A DNA stretch of 35,961 bases from Gemmatimonadota bacterium (GTDB taxonomy: Bacteria; Gemmatimonadota; Gemmatimonadetes; Gemmatimonadales; Gemmatimonadaceae), in NCBI GenBank assembly GCA_016182795.1, contig JACPFW010000028.1, forward strand, positions 1 through 35,961. The letters run 5' to 3'. A model generated the notes under the pieces. It saw nothing but the letters and a program-made list of their open reading frames with translations, had not been told where the DNA came from and ran no database searches. How positions within the stretch are numbered: position 1 is the stretch's first letter; every line of letters begins with the position of its first letter. Below, piece by piece: positions 31,237 through 35,961 of this stretch. Made by a program: the position numbers and the translations under genes.

Positions 31237-34179
31237 ATGTGGAATCGAGCACGGCACAGCATTGGCTGGTGCCTGTCCTTACTCACGCTCGCAACGGCAG
31301 CCGCCGGTGCGCAGCAGACCGGCACGGTCACCGGCACGGTGGTCGAGCGCGGATCGGATAAGGCGATCGAGGCCGCGCAGGTCACGATCGTCGGCACCAG
31401 GCTGGGCGCGCAGGTTAACGCGCAGGGGGCGTTCACGATTCGCGGCGTTCCCGTGGGCGCGCAGAAAGTGCGCGCGCAGTTCATCGGCTTCGAGCCGATG
31501 GAGCAGACTGTCAATGTGACAGCGGCCGGCGCCAAGGTCACCTTCACGATGACGCGCGCCGCGTTCGCGCTCAGCGGCGTGGTCGTGACGGCGACGGGCG
31601 AAGAGAAGCGCCGCGCGGTGGGCACGGCGATGGCGACGATGGACACGATGTCGATCGCGCGCACCGCGGCGGCCAACCCGCAGCAACTGCTGGCGGCGGC
31701 GAGCACCGGCGTGAGCGTGCTGGCCAACTCGGGCCAGCCGGGCGCCGGCGCCACGCTGCGCCTGCGCGGCGTCAACAGCGTGAGCCAGGGCAACAACCCG
31801 CTCATCTACATTGACGGCGTGCGCGTGTACAACGGCAACGGCCCGGTGGCCGTGGGCGGCGGCCAGCAGTCCTCGCCGCTCAACGACATCTCGCCGGACG
31901 ACATTGACCACATCGAGATCGTGAAGGGCCCGTCGGCCACGACGCTGTACGGCACGGAAGCGTCGGGCGGCGTCATTCAGATCTTCACCAAGCAGGGACG
32001 CGCCGGCGCGCCGCAGTGGAACGTGAACATCTCCAGCGGCTTCAACTTCCAGGGCCACGTCGGCTGGAAGGACGACCCGACCGGCATGTGGTTCAACAAG
32101 TGCCGCGGCCCGCTGAATGTAAACGGCGTCGGTCAGCGGTTCGAGGATCCGACCTGTCCGGCCGACGGCAGTTGGGTGCATGACGGCCCGGTGCAGCGCC
32201 TCAGCTTCAACGTGCGCGGCGGAACGCAGGGCGGCACGTCGTACTACGTGGGCGGCAACTGGGACGACGAGAAGGGCACGCTGCCCCGCAGCGGCCTGCA
32301 CAACCGCGGCCTGCGCGTGAACCTCGGCTTCGTGCCGGCGAAGAGCTTCAACCTCGCCATCAACTCATCCATCGCGCAGAACTTCAGCCAGGGCTTTGCC
32401 GACGGCAACAGCGCCGGCGGCGCGGCGCTCAACATCTCGCGCGGCACCAACTCGAACTACAAGAGCACGGGGTGCAGCGACGCCACGGTGACCTGCGTGA
32501 ACAACGGCGACTTGTTCCGGTCGGACATCACCAACTCGACGGTGCACCTCATCACCGGCGCCACGCTGACGTACCAGCCGCAGGAGAACTTCACGACCCG
32601 TCTTGCGGTAGGCTACGACAACAACAACGCTGAGATCAACTACGTCGTGCCGTTCGCCAACCTGCGCCTCCCCCTCGGCGCCATGTGGCAGACGCTGTGG
32701 CACCGTCAGCTGATCACCGCCGACCTCGCCAGCACGTATCGCCGGTCGCTGTCCGACACGTGGTCCACCTCGACCTCCGTCGGCGGGCAGGTCTTTGACA
32801 GCCGACTCTACTCGACGGATCTCGAGACTGACAACTTCTCGGGGCCGGGCTACCCGACGCTGATTAGCGGCTCGACCCGCCTCATCAACGACGTCAACAG
32901 CCAGCGCGTCATCAACGCCGGCTTCTTCGGCCAAGAGATGGTCGGCTGGCGCGACATCCTGTTCATCACCGCCGGCCTGCGCGTCGACGGCAACAGCGCG
33001 TTCGGCAAGAGCTTCGGCCTGCAGACGTACCCGAAGATCAGCGCCTCCTACGTGATCTCGGACGAGGCGTTCTGGCCGCGGCAGTGGGTGCCGTCGCTCA
33101 AGCTGCGCGCCGCCGTCGGTTCGTCGGGCAAGGCGCCGGGCGCGTTCGACGCCGTCCGCACCTGGGATCCGGTGGCCGCCGAGAACGGCAAGCCGGCCTT
33201 CGCCCCGAACCAGATCGGCAACGCCGACCTCGGCCCGGAGCGCTCGCAGGAAACCGAAGTGGGCTTCGACCTCGCCGCGCTGAACGGGCGGCTGAATGTC
33301 GCGTACACGTTCTTCGACCAGAAGACGCAGGACGCCCTGATTCCCGTCATTCAGGCGCCGTCGCTGGGCTTCACGTCGAGCCAGCTCAAGAATGTCGGCG
33401 AGCTCGCCAACAGCGGCCATGAGTTGACGGTCTCCGGCGATGTCATCCGCATGGCGAACTACACGCTCAGCCTGAAGGCGGGCATGACGACGCTGAACAG
33501 CAATGCCGTTGATATCGGCGGCCAGACGCTGACGATCTTCACGAACGGCCGCACGTACGTCAGGGCTGGCTATCCGGTGCCATCGTACATGGGCAAGCGC
33601 GTCCTCAATCCCGACAAGTTCGAGACGCCGCAGTACGCCGCCTTCGACTACATCGGCTCCGTGTTTGCGACACGCACGTATAATGCGACGCTCACGCTGC
33701 AGGCGTTCAAGCGCTTCACGTTCGAGGCGCTGGGCGAATGGCAGCTCGGCGGGCACAACCTGAACGCCGTCGGCTACCAGAACGCGAACCTCAAGGTCTG
33801 GCGTCCGTGCTTCCCGGCGCAGGATGCCCTGCGCAAGGCGGCGGCAGGCGATTCCACCGACCTGGCGCACTTCACGGCTTTGGCCCGCGCACGCTGCACC
33901 CTCAACACGTCGGAGCGCGACTACTCGCTGTGGGTGGAGAAGGCAGACTTCTTCAAGCTCCGCAGCCTGTCGATGACCGTTGACCTGCCGACCAAGTACA
34001 TCCCCGGCTCGCGCAACGCCGCCCTGACAATTGCCGGGCGCAACCTCTTCAAGTCCACGCCGTACACCGGCTTCGACCCGGAAAGCGCCGACAAGACCGA
34101 CAACACGTTCGGCCGTCGCGACTACTACACCTTCGGGCCGTACAAGACGTTCATCATGACCCTCCGCGTGGGATTCTGA
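31237..34179 (+). CDS. SusC/RagA-type TonB-dependent outer-membrane transporter (pair 2)
   Basis: A 980-residue receptor. The ATG at 31237 is chosen because GAGGGA is seven bases upstream and the product opens with a normal signal peptide (MWNRARHSIGWCLSLLTLAT, then AAAGAQQ); an ATG at 31219 or the 31117 frame start are less likely. A carboxypeptidase-regulatory-like domain (TGTVVERGSDKAIEAAQVTI), a plug with LRLRGVNSVSQGNNPLIYI and IDHIEIVKGPSATTLYGTEA, and a long barrel follow, ending KTFIMTLRVGF. It is homologous to, but clearly diverged from, the receptor of pair 1, so the two probably take different substrates. Its SusD partner starts two bases after its stop. Confidence 0.92.
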   Translation: MWNRARHSIGWCLSLLTLATAAAGAQQTGTVTGTVVERGSDKAIEAAQVTIVGTRLGAQVNAQGAFTIRGVPVGAQKVRAQFIGFEPMEQTVNVTAAGAKVTFTMTRAAFALSGVVVTATGEEKRRAVGTAMATMDTMSIARTAAANPQQLLAAASTGVSVLANSGQPGAGATLRLRGVNSVSQGNNPLIYIDGVRVYNGNGPVAVGGGQQSSPLNDISPDDIDHIEIVKGPSATTLYGTEASGGVIQIFTKQGRAGAPQWNVNISSGFNFQGHVGWKDDPTGMWFNKCRGPLNVNGVGQRFEDPTCPADGSWVHDGPVQRLSFNVRGGTQGGTSYYVGGNWDDEKGTLPRSGLHNRGLRVNLGFVPAKSFNLAINSSIAQNFSQGFADGNSAGGAALNISRGTNSNYKSTGCSDATVTCVNNGDLFRSDITNSTVHLITGATLTYQPQENFTTRLAVGYDNNNAEINYVVPFANLRLPLGAMWQTLWHRQLITADLASTYRRSLSDTWSTSTSVGGQVFDSRLYSTDLETDNFSGPGYPTLISGSTRLINDVNSQRVINAGFFGQEMVGWRDILFITAGLRVDGNSAFGKSFGLQTYPKISASYVISDEAFWPRQWVPSLKLRAAVGSSGKAPGAFDAVRTWDPVAAENGKPAFAPNQIGNADLGPERSQETEVGFDLAALNGRLNVAYTFFDQKTQDALIPVIQAPSLGFTSSQLKNVGELANSGHELTVSGDVIRMANYTLSLKAGMTTLNSNAVDIGGQTLTIFTNGRTYVRAGYPVPSYMGKRVLNPDKFETPQYAAFDYIGSVFATRTYNATLTLQAFKRFTFEALGEWQLGGHNLNAVGYQNANLKVWRPCFPAQDALRKAAAGDSTDLAHFTALARARCTLNTSERDYSLWVEKADFFKLRSLSMTVDLPTKYIPGSRNAALTIAGRNLFKSTPYTGFDPESADKTDNTFGRRDYYTFGPYKTFIMTLRVGF

Positions 34180-34181
34180 CC

Positions 34182-35399
34182 ATGACCAATACCTCACGCT
34201 TCCATACCATGCGCCGCCTGACGGCCGCGGCTGCCGTCGTGGTGCTCGCCACGGCCTGCGAAATGACCGTGACGAATCCTGGCCCGATCCAGGACGAATC
34301 GCTCAACGTGCCGTCAGCGATCCCCGCGATCGTCAACGGGATGTCGGGCAACCTGTCGCTCGCCGTCGGCCGTCTGGCGCTCCAGTCCGGCCTCGCGTCT
34401 GGCGAACTGACGCACTCGGGCAACTACGCCGACGAAGGCTTTTACTTCAACGGCACGTTCACCGGGCTCAATGCCAACACCGACTGGGCCAACTCCCAGC
34501 GCGCGCGCTGGACATCGGAGTCGGGGCTCGAGCGCATGAAGACGATCCTCGGCAGCGGCTTCGAGTCGCACGCCGACACGCCGCGCGCGTATCTGTACGC
34601 GGCCCTCGCCAACCGCACGCTCGGCGAGAACTTCTGCACGGCCGTCATTGACGGCGGTCCGGCGCAAAGCGACACAGTGTACTTCCAGCGCGCCGACTCG
34701 CTGTTTACCCGGGCCTACACCCTGGCGACGGCACTGAACAACACGAACGTCAAGAACGCCGCGCTCGGCGGCCGCGCGGCGGTGCGCGCGGCGATGGGCA
34801 ACTGGACCGCGGCCGTGGCCGACGCGGCCCTCGTGCCGAACAACTTCGTGTACAATGCGATCTTCGGCATCGGCACGAGCCGCGAGAACATGTACCTCGC
34901 CGAACAGACCATCACCCGCCGCGAAGTTTCGGTGTGGGGCACCTACTGGGCGACGGTAAAGGACTCGCGCTTCCCGTGGGACACGGTCAAGTCGGGCAGC
35001 TCCCTGCAGAAGGGGCAAGACGGCAAGACGATCTTCTTCCGGCAGACGAAGTACACGGCGCTCGGCGCCTCGATGCCGCTGGTGAAGGGCACCGAGATGC
35101 TGGTGCTGCGCGCCGAGGCAGCGCTGCGCAGCGGCGACATTGCTGGCATGACGACGCTGCTCAACACGGCGCGGACCCAGTACGCGGGCCTGGCACCGCT
35201 GACCGCGCCGGCCACCACGGCCGCGGCCTGGCAGCTTCTGCAGACGGAGCGCGGCGCGGTGATGTGGCTGGAAGGACGGCGCCTGTGGGACATGCGCCGG
35301 TGGTACGCCGCAGGGACCAGCACTTTCCTGGCCGGCCGCAACAAGTGCATTCCGGTGAGCGACAATGAGTACGCCGCCAACCCGAACCTGATCAAGTAG
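34182..35399 (+). CDS. SusD/RagB-type surface lipoprotein (pair 2)
   Basis: A 405-residue lipoprotein, shorter than the first SusD-like protein. The lipobox is LATAC with Cys 26. Soon after it comes VTNPG, matching the VTNPN after the Cys of the other SusD-like protein. TPR-like helices (ADSLFTRAYTLATALNN, GRAAVRAAMGNWTAAVADAA) and a C-terminal LEGRRLWDMRRWYAAG, the standard SusD ending, support the call. The start is two bases after the SusC stop, so the two are cotranslated. It pairs functionally with the preceding barrel. Confidence 0.88.
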   Translation: MTNTSRFHTMRRLTAAAAVVVLATACEMTVTNPGPIQDESLNVPSAIPAIVNGMSGNLSLAVGRLALQSGLASGELTHSGNYADEGFYFNGTFTGLNANTDWANSQRARWTSESGLERMKTILGSGFESHADTPRAYLYAALANRTLGENFCTAVIDGGPAQSDTVYFQRADSLFTRAYTLATALNNTNVKNAALGGRAAVRAAMGNWTAAVADAALVPNNFVYNAIFGIGTSRENMYLAEQTITRREVSVWGTYWATVKDSRFPWDTVKSGSSLQKGQDGKTIFFRQTKYTALGASMPLVKGTEMLVLRAEAALRSGDIAGMTTLLNTARTQYAGLAPLTAPATTAAAWQLLQTERGAVMWLEGRRLWDMRRWYAAGTSTFLAGRNKCIPVSDNEYAANPNLIK

Positions 35400-35417
35400 A
35401 CCATTTGCAGTGGCAGG

Positions 35418-35457
35418 ACAGCGGGCTCTCCGGCGACGGGGAGCCCGCTGTGCTTTC
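35418..35457 (+). terminator. Terminator hairpin after susD of pair 2
   Basis: ACAGCGGGCTC (35418-35428) pairs with GAGCCCGCTGT (35441-35451), an 11-bp perfect stem with further pairing inside, followed by GCTTTCT. The T-tract is short but the position fits. Confidence 0.75.
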
Positions 35458-35570
35458 TCCCGGACGGCTGGCGCCCCCCGTCCTCGGCGTCAAATTCCCC
35501 ACTGGGGCGCTGCCCTCCGATTTCCTCGTGAACCGCCGCCGTACCCACCTTACTCCGCCGCAGGCCGCTC

Positions 35571-35961
35571 ATGTCCGTGGTCCGTGCCTTCGCGACGCTT
35601 GCCGTCGCCGCGCTCAGCGCCTTCCCCGCCTTCGCCCAGTCGGATACGTCGTGGATGCGCTATCCCGCCATCTCGCCCGACGGCAAGTCGATTGCCTTCA
35701 CGTATCGCGGCGACCTGTGGCGCGTTGCCGCCTCGGGCGGCGTGGCGACCCAGCTTACCCAGCATCCGGCCGAGGACTTCATGCCGGTATGGAGCCATGA
35801 CGGCTCACGCATCGCGTTTGCCAGCGACCGGCACGGCAACTATGACATCTACGTGATGCCGGCCAGCGGCGGCGAGGCCCAGCGCCTCACGTTCCACTCG
35901 GCGCCGGAATACCCATACAGCTTCACGCCGGACGATCAGTCGATCGTCTTCGGCGCGGCGC
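35571..35961 (+). CDS. Tricorn-like S41 peptidase, N-terminal part (cut by window edge)
   Basis: About 130 codons are visible and the frame is open to the window end. The ATG at 35571 gives a signal peptide (MSVVRAFATLAVAALSAFPA, cleaved near AFA-Q). Then come beta-propeller PD40/TolB-like repeats: YPAISPDGKSIAFTYRGDLW, PVWSHDGSRIAFASDRHGN, YDIYVMPASGGEAQRLTFHS and YPYSFTPDDQSIVFGA. This order, starting with WMRYPAISPDG and HPAEDF, resembles exported tricorn-type S41 peptidases, which have a propeller, a PDZ domain and a serine protease domain. A TolB-like protein or a propeller-amidohydrolase is possible since the catalytic part is not in view. Confidence 0.75.
   Translation, partial: MSVVRAFATLAVAALSAFPAFAQSDTSWMRYPAISPDGKSIAFTYRGDLWRVAASGGVATQLTQHPAEDFMPVWSHDGSRIAFASDRHGNYDIYVMPASGGEAQRLTFHSAPEYPYSFTPDDQSIVFGAA

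Noticed and set aside
32365..34197. A 610-codon open frame on the minus strand opposite the second susC gene
   Set aside because: Same reason: compositional artefact of GC-rich DNA, no motif, and it covers a well-supported receptor.
1..35961. Search for tRNA or rRNA genes, prophage, insertion sequences and type IX secretion genes
   Set aside because: No cloverleaf, CCA-like end, rRNA segment, transposase, integrase or core type IX gene was recognisable on either strand.

Overview
The window looks like chromosomal DNA from a member of the Gemmatimonadota (Gemmatimonas-like). This is inferred from four things seen together: very high GC, SusC/SusD-type outer-membrane pairs and a PorX-type response regulator (all familiar from the Bacteroidota side of the tree), housekeeping genes packed with 1-4 nt start/stop overlaps, and readable Shine-Dalgarno sites with frequent GTG starts. 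No rRNA, tRNA, CRISPR array, prophage or insertion sequence was found.

Layout. (1) 1-3703, minus strand: a PorX-like receiver-PglZ protein, translationally coupled to an MsbA-type ABC exporter whose last residues are thrown out of frame by an 8-bp tandem duplication, then the start of a glycosyltransferase. (2) 3795-7612, plus strand: a small unknown protein, a stand-alone DnaB-C-like ATPase with its own promoter, a CsgG-like TPR protein and an outer-membrane barrel protein, ended by a strong terminator. (3) 7824-14932, plus strand: an information-processing block: yebC, ruvC, ruvA, ruvB, queA, tgt, yajC, def, fmt. (4) 15028-16701, minus strand: an Ig-like-repeat lipoprotein gene sitting inside what is commonly a def-fmt-rsmB block. 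(5) 16989-20610, plus strand: rsmB, rpe, a TlpA/ResA-like thioredoxin, tsaD. (6) 20654-25777, minus strand: a five-gene metabolic operon read as isocitrate/isopropylmalate-type dehydrogenase, HMG-CoA-lyase-like aldolase, class III CoA-transferase, LeuC-like and LeuD-like dehydratase subunits. (7) 26156-35399, plus strand: two successive SusC/SusD pairs, each followed by a terminator hairpin, then the start of a tricorn-like S41 peptidase running off the end.

How the parts work together. The first block joins an envelope signalling protein to lipid or polysaccharide export. The central blocks are Holliday-junction processing (RuvABC), queuosine tRNA modification (QueA, Tgt), start-methionine formylation and deformylation (Fmt, Def), rRNA methylation (RsmB) and t6A tRNA modification (TsaD). 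The minus-strand metabolic operon has the parts for activating, splitting, isomerising and oxidatively decarboxylating a branched hydroxy-dicarboxylic acid. Specificity residues in two of its enzymes do not match the textbook leucine, lysine or citrate versions, so this operon is the best candidate here for undescribed biochemistry. The 3' end is nutrient uptake across the outer membrane plus an exported peptidase.
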